This document shows, piece after piece, positions 55,035 to 64,000 of a stretch of 64,000 nt of DNA. This DNA comes from Agapetus fuscipes (lineage: Eukaryota; Arthropoda; Insecta; Trichoptera; Glossosomatidae), in the NCBI GenBank assembly GCA_951799405.1, contig OX637345.1:9176001-9240000 (forward strand), given 5' to 3'. Position 1 is the stretch's first letter. Each line of letters starts with the position of its first letter. The notes beneath the pieces were generated by a model. That model was given only the letters and a program-made list of their open reading frames with translations. It had not been told where the DNA came from and did not search any database. The position numbers and the translations under genes are program-made.

Positions 55035-55240
55035 TTGTGGAAAGGAATGCACTTCACCAACCTATTTTGCCTGACCAGTTGTCTTTATGCGAAAGCAGAA
55101 GCTTGTGTGCATGCAAGGGCATCTGTTGAACCAGGGTCAAAGTTATGGTTAAGTGGACCAGACGCAGATTCGAACCAACGTTATTCTGTTCCAAATACGC
55201 TAGGCGAACATGCTCCTCTATTCCCTCGGCCATAACACAA
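55035..55240 (-). mobile_element. SINE C (leucine-type tRNA-derived)
   Basis: On minus: GTTATGGCCGAGGGAATAG (A box TGGCCGAGGG), and GTTGGTTCGAATCTGCGTC (B box) about 55 bases later. That spacing and A box suit a tRNA with a long variable arm such as tRNA-Leu. The body follows with CTTTGACCCTGGTTCAACAG. Confidence 0.65.
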
Positions 55241-56039
55241 ACAATTTTTTTTTTCATTTTAACAAAAATAAACGTTAACCAAGTCCTAATTATGTTATAT
55301 ATTTTTTTGACACAGTTTAATGACTTCTCTACTTATTAATTCTAATTATATCTGTCTTAGCACCGAAAACTTCCTTTTTTTATACCTTAAAATATTTAAA
55401 ATACAGTGTTATGGATATAGATTTGTTCCCCTTAAATCACTTTGAAATTAATCTCAGATGATACTTTATATATCTTTGCCACTTAGATAAAAAAAAATGT
55501 GTATTCTTTGACATAAAAAGGGGTTTAAAAAAATACTTGAACAGAACGAAATAATCTTTAAGTTCAGCACTTTAAAAATCATTCAAAATGAAGAAGAAAC
55601 CTGAAAAGCGAGATGGGATACACTTATACATTCCGCTACTATTGGATGAAAGAAAACCCATTAAAAGTCTTCTCGGGGAGCAGTGGAAGGGGGTGGCGAG
55701 GATCCGGCAAGGCACTTCAAATTTATTTGCAACCATTAAACGCTGAACGAAATAACACAAAGTTCCGAGGAGCATGTAGTTTAACTGCTGCTTTAGGGTT
55801 TCACTTAATCCTCCGGCCCTCTTTATTCCCTCGCATAAACTCTGTGCAGGCCAATCTTTAGCCAATTGAAAGATTCCCCTCCACCCACACTTTTCTCAGA
55901 CTTCCTCTTTCACTTCCTCTCGGATGATTCAGCAGCTATTAAAGACCGGCTTCATCTTATCGGATCATTTTTTTTTGTAGGTACAGTAGAGCCTCGAATT
56001 TGCGAGGTTGTCAACACGCAACTACGCAAAAACAACTAA
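55241..56039. other. Spacer
   Basis: A 97-codon minus frame (55572-55865) has no recognisable domain. Nothing else recognised. Confidence 0.4.
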
Positions 56040-56573
56040 GTTATACATGTAGTGTAGTGTGTTGACTGCGTTATCCCCGAAGGGGTCGCATCTGGTGATT
56101 CGGGATCTATTTATTTTTGAGGGTAAGGGGGCCGACCTCACACCAACCCACTTCAGTTGAAGCGGGAGTTTCTTAGCTTCCGGGGGGGCTGATTCTCATT
56201 TCTGGTAAAGGTTGAGTACACCTTGCCAGTATTTATGTTGGGTTGGATAAAAACACCGAAGTCGGAAATCATTTCTGACACCCTTGGTGGAGATCGAACC
56301 CTTGCTCTCTATGTGGAATGCAAGCATTCTACCAAATGAGCCATCGATGGGACTTTTTAGGAACTTGGTCGTCGCTATGAAGCGACAATTGTCAAACTAG
56401 AGCAAATTTAAATAAGGGTGGTTAGACGTTTTGTGACCGGTATTTTAGTAAAGGCAGTGAATTTTCCAACCCAGCGAAGAGCATTTTTTGAAAATATAAA
56501 TGTTTTTTTTTGTGACCTTCCATTTACGGGTCCAAAGCGTTACCACTAGACTATAGACCAGTCGCAATTTTAT
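56040..56573 (-). mobile_element. Composite SINE B-A, copy 3
   Basis: B (56573-56353) then A (56350-56040) on minus, with AAAAAGTCCCATCGATGG at the join. The B head is damaged around the B box. Confidence 0.75.
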
Positions 56574-56611
56574 GTACACAATGTTTAATAAATAAAAGTT
56601 GGTATGTTTCA

Positions 56612-56872
56612 TTTGGTTAGCGTTTTTGTGGGAAATGCACATCAAGAGCTCTCTGTAAATTTGGTCGTCGCTACACTAAGTGACGATTACACAAGCAATA
56701 TACATTTGCCGTGAGGTTGGATTGACCTTTAGTGTCTAGTCTTTGGTTTATGACTTATATTTTTTTAACCCAGCGAAGGGCATATTTTAAAAATAAAATG
56801 AGATTTATTTGTGTTCTGCCGGGAATCGAAACTACGACCTTTTACCTACGGACCTACGGACCGGTCGATCCA
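56612..56872 (-). mobile_element. SINE B1, diverged
   Basis: The B1 end is at left (GGTTAGCGTTTTTGTG). The tRNA head is at right next to CGGACCGGTCG. Confidence 0.7.
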
Positions 56873-57274
56873 CATCAGGTAAGACGGATTTTACATACCC
56901 TAAAAATGATTTTTTCGAATGAGTTTCAGTTAATCATGAGCTCAAATAATCAAGGTTCTACAATACATAAATCCCAAGCGCAAACTTCAATACTCTGTAA
57001 TGTAATGCCTACCTACTTTGCCTTTTAATGGACCTTTTCATTCGTTCTTCGATTTCTGTACTCGAGTCTTAACACTGTTCATTTAGAAGCAACGTCCGTC
57101 ACTAAAGCGAAGAGGTCTTACAAAGAAGGTTTATACGCTTTTTATTAGTCTATTAAAAAAGTACAATTTCAGTAAAAAAAAACAATCTATTTCTAATGAA
57201 ACTTACCTACATCGAAAAGTTAGGTTCACACTTTGAAGAATTCTGTATTTTTTTATAACATTTTAAAGAAAATC

Positions 57275-57740
57275 CGGTCCGTAGTCTAGTAGTAACGCTT
57301 CGGACTCGTAAATGGAAGGTAGTGGGTTCGAATCTTCGCGGAGAACAAAAAATATACAATTTATATTTTCAAAAATGCTTTTCGCTGGGTTCAAAATTCA
57401 TTGTCTTACAAAAAGGTCCATCCAGCCTTAAATGGGTCTTGTTTGAGAATTGGAACTTTGTAGCGACGATCAAGCTCGTAAAAAGTTCAGTTGGTAGAAT
57501 GCTTGCATTCCATGCTGAGAGCAAGGGTTCGATCCCAAAGTGTACTCAGCCTTTACAAAAAATGAGTAACAGCCCACTCAGAGCTGGGAAGCCCCCACTT
57601 CAACTGAAGTGGTTGGCGTGAGGACGGCCTCGTTACCCGTAAAAATAGATAGGTCCCGAATCGCCACATGCGATCCCTTTGAGGATTACACAGGCAAGAA
57701 GTTACACTATACGTGTAGCTTAGTTGCGTAGTTGCGTTGT
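57275..57740 (+). mobile_element. Composite SINE B-A, copy 4
   Basis: The B head (GGTCCGTAGTCTAGTAG, then GGGTTCGAATCTTCGCGGAG) and body run into A at AAGCTCGTAAAAAGTTCAGT. The A part lacks its first ten bases and carries the CCCGAATCG variant. Confidence 0.78.
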
Positions 57741-57840
57741 GGAGTCCTCTGCGCGTATTGCATGCCCGTTGCACTAAAGTCTTTTTGATTTCATTACTGA
57801 TACGATGTTGATTTTTAAAATTTTGATCTCAGCTTCACCT

Positions 57841-57995
57841 TGCTACAGATCTGTCACCCTCGGGTATCGGTCCAGTAATATCGGTATCGGTGACGAAACA
57901 TTTTGTTCTCAAGACATAAGAGATTTCTTGTGTTTGTGAATCTCCAAGACTCCAGACTTCACATCCGTAAAACACAACTGGCCAAACAATTAAAG
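57841..57995 (-). pseudogene. Decayed RTE-like LINE fragment (FYGCEVWSL block)
   Basis: The minus strand encodes PVVFYGCEVWSLGDSQTQEI and continues for about 30 codons. The (L/F)YGxExWxL block is the conserved segment after the RT core in many RTE-type LINEs. No further domain is readable, so it is short and old. Confidence 0.4.
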
Positions 57996-58546
57996 GGCAT
58001 ATTTGTTTTTTTTAAAAGTGTTTTCTTAGATTAAAATTACTGTAAACATCAAACATACGTATCTAGTGAATTTAGTTCATAGTTTTTTTTGTATTGTTTT
58101 AACCTTTGCCATACGACGTCCGTAGTTTAAGCTCGCATTTCCCTTTGTTTGCTTTCAATCAACGTAGAGTCTTTCTCTGCCCGAAAAGCGAGGTTTGTAT
58201 TTTTTGCAGAGTATCACATGTTTTGCTTTTATGTGTGACAAAGATATCATCTCTTGCCGTACCCATGTTAAGCGGACTCTGTGATGGGTTTTAAATTAAA
58301 CCAAAAATTAAATTTTAATGTCGTTTTCAAATCTACATGTTTTTTTTACCATGCTTAGGAGGTCTATAATACTTCAAATAAATGGTCAATTGAAATACAT
58401 TTTGATCGCATCGTAGTAATCTTGTAAACGTAGGTATTAACAACAAAAAATTGGATTTTCACCATAATATTTTATACATAATTTGCCAATTTATGCGCCG
58501 TTTAATGGAACTGGCCTCCCCAAAAACGCTTGATGTGTTGAAACTT

Positions 58547-58735
58547 TCATATTAAACAAATGTGTCGCAACCTCCTACAACTGCCAACACTAGTCTCTGT
58601 TCTCAAATCTAGAGGTAGACTGTTCCAGCAAGATGGACCAACCGAACTAAAATCCCTATACCCGAAACCCGTTACGTCGCAAAGCAGACAGAAGAGTGCG
58701 TCGTCTGCCGTACACGTGCCTGTACGGGATGATGA
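58547..58735 (-). pseudogene. Small LINE C-terminal fragment of another family
   Basis: The minus frame reads TGFGYRDFSSVGPSCWNSLP followed by LDLRTETSVGSCRRLRH, again the DRxFxxxGPxxWNxLP block, but with a different sequence from its neighbour at 58.77 kb. It lies directly against that neighbour's ATC-repeat tail, so that copy probably landed in this older relic. Confidence 0.6.
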
Positions 58736-58739
58736 TGAT

Positions 58740-59050
58740 GATGATGGATGATTTCTTTCCTGTGGCGCCATTTAATGGTCCAGGACCATCTCAAGGGCGC
58801 CATGGCTTCTGGAGAAAAGTAGTGTCTTCAGTTCCTTTCTGAAGGTGGTGGTAGGCTGGTTCGCGCGAACACCGATGGGCAAATTGTTCCAGGCCACCGG
58901 CCCGGCCACCGCAAAGCTTCTGTCTGCAAAATTTGATGTGTTTGCTCTATTGGGCACTATAACCTTGTTGACAGCAGTAAGGGCAGAGCGTAGTGGTCTT
59001 TTTGAAGTCCCATCGACAGAGCATAGCTCAGCGAGACATGCGGCCTCATA
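58740..59050 (-). pseudogene. LINE ORF2 C-terminal relic, second copy of the 21-kb family
   Basis: Residues NFADRSFAVAGPVAWNNLP to MVLDH (58772-58957) match the 21.1-kb copy with only a few changes (for example S to G in LPIGVRANQ), and so do the 3' UTR and (ATC)n tail. The match continues upstream to about 59040, where the copy is truncated. The high identity implies recent activity. Confidence 0.8.
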
Positions 59051-60047
59051 GCACGGGATGCACGTTACTGGCAGATAAATATTCAGATCCCGCTGGCTAG
59101 CTCCAGCACAGTATGGGTTATTATAGAAAAGGGGAAAATAAAAGTTATCTGATAGAAATTGAAAAAAAAAAAACTTTTATGTACTTATTTAAACATAATT
59201 ATGGAACAAAAGCGCACATGCAGAGTCTGAAATAATTTGTGAGGATTTCATGGAATTTGAGAGAGTTTGATCATACAAAGAATGAACAATGAATGACTGA
59301 CAATAAGAGTGTGCAAATGAAATCTCGATGGTAAACGTGGAAGAAGAAGACAGAATAAAAAATGGATTGATCAAAAAAGCGAGATTGCAAATAACTGGAA
59401 TCTGCAGTTGGATATAGTAACACAATTTAAAAATACTCTCCAACGTTACAAATAATATTGAGTTACTCTTATAAAAAGATAATCTACTTGAAAAACATCT
59501 ACGTAAAATGCTCTATATACGAGAAGGATAGATATAAACTCAGAGAGGAGGAGAATTTTTCATTGGAAAATTAAAATCTGGGACGAAATTCATTTCCAGC
59601 GTCGTTCTCCCTCGGTATGAGAACTGGTTCCAATTGGCCAAATTGAAAATTCATTACAATATTATTTTGGAGCAGATGCGATCGCTGTAGGAATTGTATA
59701 TGTAGACATGTAATATAATTTGTAGCTATACCTCAGCACAAGAATGTTCCATTTTCTGAAATATGTTTGTATATCGAAACACAATTTGTTACTATAATCT
59801 ATAATCTAAGTGAACTAACCTCAAAAATAACCCTTTACAGACACAGCACAGAAAACCTGTAGCTTGTTTTGTGTTTTTTTGTTAAAAAAATATTCCTTCT
59901 ACGAATAAAACGAGGATAAGCAAATGACTAAGGCACGGTATTATCAATGTCAGCATATGTGATTTCAAACTGAAAAAAAACTACCCATATGATTGACACA
60001 AGAGCGTCTTTTTAATATATTATGAAGTTCTTTAATATAATTATGAT
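59051..60047. other. Spacer
   Basis: 59160-59560 is purine-rich on plus. An R1 tail-like CTATAATCTAAG occurs at 59800. Confidence 0.4.
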
Positions 60048-60270
60048 GTTCCTTGACTTATAGGTTGGTATGCGGCTGACCACCCATACTTTTAAAAATT
60101 GTTCACTTTGCTAATGAGTTGCAGGGCTTATGTTCATTTGAGATTGGGTTTTTATATTGTAGGTCCACATGCAGCATGTGTTAGCCCGAAATTATACATG
60201 TCTGCTTGTGGGAATGCATTTAATATAAATCTTAAATGATATATATCTTTGCAGCTTAGATTAGATTAGA
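60048..60270 (+). repeat. R1 with deletion of the CAGGGAAGG block
   Basis: CCTTGACTTATAGGTTGG to GCAGCTTAGATTAGATTAG. Confidence 0.83.
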
Positions 60271-60730
60271 TGAAGTAACTAAGCTTACGTTGAAAATGCC
60301 GGGGCTAAGGGTAAAAATGATCTTAAAGATTGAGTGGGAGCTTAATCCAAAATATGTTTTGGTGTCAGAATGGTATATCTATTGACTGGGATAATATTAT
60401 GTCAAAAAAAATAAAGCATTGAATTATATTTTCTGTGCCAAAACGTTGATGAGTTGATAAGCAGACAACAGTGGCTGGGTTTACATCCAGCGAATAGACT
60501 TGAGCCTGGAAAATATGGTTCCAATGATAGACTTAAATGGGTACAGGACAGTGAGAAGACCAAGTGATGAAAATGCACTGGTGGCTGTGGTTAATCAAGG
60601 GGTCATGATTCGCTCTGAGTTGTCGTGCCATTGATGTGATGGATGGTATTTTAAGATTGAATGTAAAATATGTATGGATATGTGTAAGAAAGAAACTGGG
60701 AGAATATAGATTGAGTTACAAGAAAATAAA

Positions 60731-61024
60731 CGTCCGGTCGATAGCTCAGTTGGTAGAGTGCTTGCATTCAATGTGTCAGAAATGATTTCCCGTTTCGGTG
60801 TGTATTTCAAACCCAAAATAAAAATACCGGCAATGTTAACTCAGCCTTTACAAAAAACGAGTACCAGCCCCCTTTGACTAGAAAACTAGAAAACGAATTG
60901 AAGTGGTTGGCGTAAGGCCGGCTCTCTTACCCTCAAAAATAAATAGGTTTCACTTGCTACATGCGACCTCTTCGGGAAAAAAGCGACAAGAAGTTACACT
61001 ATATTTGTAGCTTAGCAGCGTTCT
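60731..61024 (+). mobile_element. SINE A lacking its B box
   Basis: The head runs to GCATTCAATG and then jumps straight to TGTCAGAAATG, removing the anticodon/T-arm part. The 3' half is normal. Confidence 0.82.
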
Positions 61025-61424
61025 ACAGGGAGCGGCAGTTCACTTTGAAGTAATGCCCCATCAATAAATGATACTCGTTACTCGAGACGTTCTGCTATTG
61101 AGGTTAGCCTGTTATATGGAATGCTGGTTTTCATTTCACAATGGCGCAACATTCAACAAGGGGCGGATTACGTTTCATCAAAATACGTTTCGGCCTTTCA
61201 TCAGCGGTGCGTCATCCAGGGCGAAGCATGCGCGTGATTGCAAAAACATGGAGATAAACTTCTCAAATTTTCACAATAATCTCAAATTTCTCATAGACTA
61301 TCTGCCATTGATATACTTACTTTTTGCGTATTGGATAAATACATTAGTTGTAAAAAATCTTATTAAAACTCTTCAAACACTCTCATGTTTCAGTTTCTCA
61401 TAAAATGTTACCATTTTTTTAAAA

Positions 61425-61870
61425 ATATATTTGCGAAGAGGAATACAATTCACAATCCTATTTTGCGTGGCCAGTTGTCTCCATGCGAAAGCAGAAGCTT
61501 GTGCGCATGTAATGGCACCTGTTGAACCAGGGTCGAAGTTATGGTCAAATGGGCCAGACATGAAACGAACCAACGTTATTCTGTTCCAAATACTCTATTC
61601 AGGAATAGCGACTCTATAATCTAAGCTGCAAAGATATGTTAACATTTAAGGATCACATTAAATGCATGCCCACAGACAGGCACATCTAGGTACGAGCCTA
61701 CGCATGCGTGCATACAAATAAACAAAACCTCACATTAACATAAGCCTTGCAACTCCTGCCGCTTTTCCCTGAAACCAGGGTGGCATTGGCAAAAGTGATC
61801 CGATTATTACAGCAGGGGGGGTCAGCCTGATACCAACCTATCAGTCACTCCCTCGACCATAACACCGACT
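61425..61870 (-). mobile_element. SINE C, second copy, split by R1
   Basis: The body (61425-61612) matches the 55-kb copy. R1 (61613-61850) separates it from the A-box end (61851-61870, CCCTCGACCATAACACC on plus). Confidence 0.65.
61613..61850 (-). repeat. R1 inserted in SINE C
   Basis: TAATCTAAGCTGCAAAG to CCAACCTATCAGT. Flanking GACT and CACT suggest a short target duplication. Confidence 0.82.
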
Positions 61871-62519
61871 ATGTAATGTAAAATATATTAACTTCACAAA
61901 CAATTGGAAAAATTCAATGAATTTTGGCGTTTTTGCAATAAAAGCGCTATTTCATGGAGAGTGAACAAAACACCGCAATACGGCAACACCGAAATTTCCT
62001 GCATATATTAATAAGCTTGGTGATATATTTTGGTTCATTGTAAGGAATTCCTAATTTGTAGAGACAATGGACGTCTGTAACGTTGTTTTAATTATAATAA
62101 AGGTGTATTGTATTATGACTTGGTGATTGGGAATTTTTGTTGTCGTGTGTTTTTGGTGATTGCGTTCTTTAGAGAGTTTTTTTGTGTATAGTATGGTGAT
62201 AAAAAATAAATTTAGAGCTTCCTTAAGATCGAAGCGTTTTTTTGGTGATTACATCATTTAGGTGGTAGAGTTTTTCAGGTAGGTAGTATGTTCTTTTCGT
62301 AAGAAACTTCTTTTGATAATAGAGTTATTTTGTTTTCTTTTTTTTTCTAGGTGAGAACGGTTTTTTGGTGTAAGCATTCTCCACTTAGAACCCGTTCTAA
62401 CCTAGAAAACCGTTTTTACCTAGAAAACACCATCACCAAAATAATCCTTATAAGTATTCAAATAATTTTCTTATTGAAGGAACATAACCACCAAATAAAC
62501 GCTGTTATCAAAGTTAAAT
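61871..62519. other. Spacer with small hairpins
   Basis: 62345-62460 has GAACGGTTTTTTGGTG and TAGAAAACCGTTTTTACC in opposed arrangement, a possible decayed foldback. Confidence 0.35.
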
Positions 62520-62723
62520 AAGATAACCTTCCTGTATAATATAAATGGTACCAACATGAAAAGTGTCAAGGTTATTAAGGACCTAGGTGTAACTCTCGAC
62601 TCAGAGCTAAGCTTTCGAAGTCACTATGATGATATAATCAGCAAATCATACAAAATGCTTGGCTTTGTGTTGAGGGTCACCAAAAATTTTAAAAACCCAC
62701 AAAGTGCACTGCTTTTATATTAT

Positions 62724-62904
62724 ATTTTGTATTGTTTGTGTATTAACACTGTGAAAATTCATACTGTTATATTTTAAAAAATTTTGAGGAATTCAAAAAC
62801 ACTGTTTATTTTCACATAAATATATTTAAAAAGATTACAATCTTTAGAGTAAGTTACTAACGTTTTCGACCTAGAAGGTCATCATCAGGTATCAATATAT
62901 ATTG
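62724..62904 (-). mobile_element. 5'-truncated Penelope-like (family P2) element with hammerhead-like core, nested in the LINE
   Basis: On the minus strand the 181-bp insert begins with about 16 bases, then a hammerhead-like motif (CTGATGA at 62888-62882, GAAA at 62867-62864). A spacer, the block TGTGAAAATAAAC, and a terminal block GAATTTTCAC plus AATACACAAAC found at other P2 copies follow. The target duplication GCTTTTATATTAT is 13 bp and perfect, as expected for recent target-primed insertion. No coding capacity remains. Assignment to Penelope-like elements rests on the ribozyme type and 5' truncation, not on a polymerase. Confidence 0.7.
62845..62895 (-). ncRNA. Hammerhead-ribozyme-like motif (family P2, canonical CUGAUGA core)
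   Basis: Read on the minus strand: UAC (stem I, pairs with GUA), CUGAUGA, one extra U, GACCU/AGGUC (stem II with a UCU loop), GAA, AACGUU, A, GUA. AACGUU is self-complementary, so stem III could form only between two molecules. All core residues C3, U4, G5, A6, G8, A9, G12, A13, A14 are present, and H17 would be A. The single extra base between A9 and stem II departs from the textbook hammerhead. Self-cleavage is inferred, not shown. Confidence 0.6.
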
Positions 62905-63493
62905 GCTTTTATATTATTCAATGATTCGAAGTTCCCTTGAATATCTGTCATATGTTTGGTCACCCTCCTATGCCGTGCATAGTGATAGAATAGAACGCGT
63001 GCAAAAATATTTCACGAGAGTTCTCTCCTTAAGGTTTGGCCATGGTAGAAGTTTAACATACCCTGAACGTCTCATTAAATTCAATATTGAAAAGTTATCA
63101 AATAGACGCACAACATCCGAACTTGTGTTTTTATATAAAATGATCAACGGCACTATTGATAGCAGAGTACTAGAGAGAATTAACTTTCACGCTAATGTTA
63201 GTTTAAGACGCCCAGAAGTATTCAGAATAAATAAACAAAACACCAATGTGGGGTATTCAAATCCAATAAATAGAATGATGAGATCTTACAATGATTTGTG
63301 TAACAGGGTGGGCGGTGATCTCGATATTCACTCGAATGATTTACAGATGTTCAGAAAACTGATTGTTTCCTGCAATAAATAAACAGGAATACTCAAAATG
63401 TGAAAACATGAATTGTAATGAGAGAGAAATGGGTGAGGCAAGAAGAAGAGATGGAACTAACAAAAATTGAATGAAGGGACCAAAAGAAACATG

Positions 63494-63830
63494 TGTATAA
63501 TTTCTATTCTTATGCTTACTCAGGCTTAGTCTATCTACTACTTTTTTCACATAATACTTATATTACTTCTGTGTAGTTTTATGGTTTTATTATTTTTTTC
63601 TTTTTTCTTATGTATAATTTCTTTTCTTGTGCTAACTCAGGCTTAATCTATCTACTACTTGTTTCACACAATACTTATATTACTTCTGTGTACTTTTGTT
63701 TATTTTTTCTTTTTTTGTTATGTATAGTTTCTATTCTTGTGCTAACTCAGGCTTAATCTATCCACTACTTGTTTCACATAATACTTACCTTACTTCTGTG
63801 TGGTTTTATGATTTGATTTGTTTTTATTGT
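63494..63830 (+). repeat. Three-copy tandem repeat in the LINE 3' UTR (about 110-117 bp unit)
   Basis: Units start near 63494, 63611 and 63721. Each holds TGTATA, a pyrimidine stretch, CTCAGGCTTA, CTATCTACTACTT, and ACTTCTGTGT. They follow the ORF2 stop by about 110 bases and precede an AATAAAGA signal at 63923, so they look like part of the LINE 3' UTR. Confidence 0.75.
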
Positions 63831-64000
63831 TATCCTTTTGACCCAATTCTGCTTCACTTCAATACAACTTACTTTATTTTATATACATACTTTGCTTTGC
63901 AAAACCACCAAATTACTTAAATAATAAAGATGTCGGGATTTTGTACATTGCCTGTAACACGCGCACGGCATAGTAGGTACCACAGAGTATGTGTAGGTAC

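Larger units (their letters stand above)
62520..63382 (+). pseudogene. Jockey/CR1-like LINE: C-terminal part of reverse transcriptase ORF, split by an insertion
   Basis: Reading from about 62520 gives the post-catalytic region of a non-LTR retrotransposon polymerase: an NGT turn, then IKDLGVTLDSELSF, then FKNP. After the interruption it continues with RSSLEYLSYVWSP, HSDRIERVQ and a basic C-terminal domain up to a TAA at 63380. IKDLGV and LEYxSxVWSP with RIERVQ are hallmark blocks of Jockey-superfamily ORF2 C termini. The frame is broken by a 181-bp element flanked by 13-bp direct repeats (62711-62723 and 62905-62917). Skipping the insert plus one repeat (194 bp) brings both halves into one frame. 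The catalytic RT core and endonuclease are absent upstream, so this is a 5'-truncated, dead copy. Confidence 0.85.

Noticed and set aside
50974..64000. Further exons of the stargazin-like gene
   Set aside because: I looked for the second extracellular cysteine segment and helices 2-4 after acceptor sites and saw none; the intervening sequence is repeats and spacer.

Overview
This is a stretch of repeat-dense, AT-rich eukaryotic nuclear DNA. It has splice signals, tRNA-derived SINEs, non-LTR retrotransposon fragments, MITEs and long non-coding spacers, and no operons or bacterial signals. The one convincing host exon encodes the start of a claudin-fold, stargazin-type (CACNG/TARP) protein. That exon, together with Jockey/CR1-like and RTE-like LINE relics, suggests an invertebrate, most likely an arthropod (probably an insect). 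I cannot name the species from sequence alone.

Layout. 1-8.4 kb: first SINE A copy, a 650-bp polypurine tract, and many copies of an unclassified interspersed repeat that I call R1. 8.4-9.2 kb: SINE A and a minisatellite of 57 bp (3 x 19). 9.6-20 kb: R1, SINE A, SINE B and MITEs, including SINE B and another SINE nested inside R1. 20-27 kb: composite SINEs, two LINE C-terminal relics, foldback Penelope-like pieces and SINE B with a 5S rRNA-derived head. 27-34 kb: SINEs and a MITE family. 34.3-35.1 kb: a 15-bp minisatellite laid out as a large inverted repeat. 36.2-37.3 kb: a deleted PIF/Harbinger transposon inside a degenerate tandem repeat. 38-49 kb: SINEs, R1, foldbacks, and a TA-target MITE inside a SINE. 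50.4-51.0 kb: the stargazin-like exon with a 5' splice donor. 51-62 kb: LINE relics, SINEs and R1. 62.5-63.9 kb: a Jockey-like LINE 3' end, split by a Penelope-like insertion and followed by a tandemly repeated 3' UTR.

How the parts relate. The window is a record of parasites of parasites. SINE B1 shares its 3' end with a LINE whose last coding exon and 3' UTR are present at 23.66-24.0 kb, which fits borrowing of the LINE machinery. SINE B carries the 3' part of 5S rRNA ahead of its tRNA head and also forms a recurring dimer with SINE A. Two families of short foldback elements carry hammerhead-ribozyme-like cores with a self-complementary 4-6 nt segment in place of stem III. That is the layout known for dimer-forming hammerheads of Penelope-like elements. 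Several copies of one family carry a paired C3-to-U and G8-to-A change that keeps the catalytic-core base pair. This ribozyme/foldback set is the strongest candidate for something new here.
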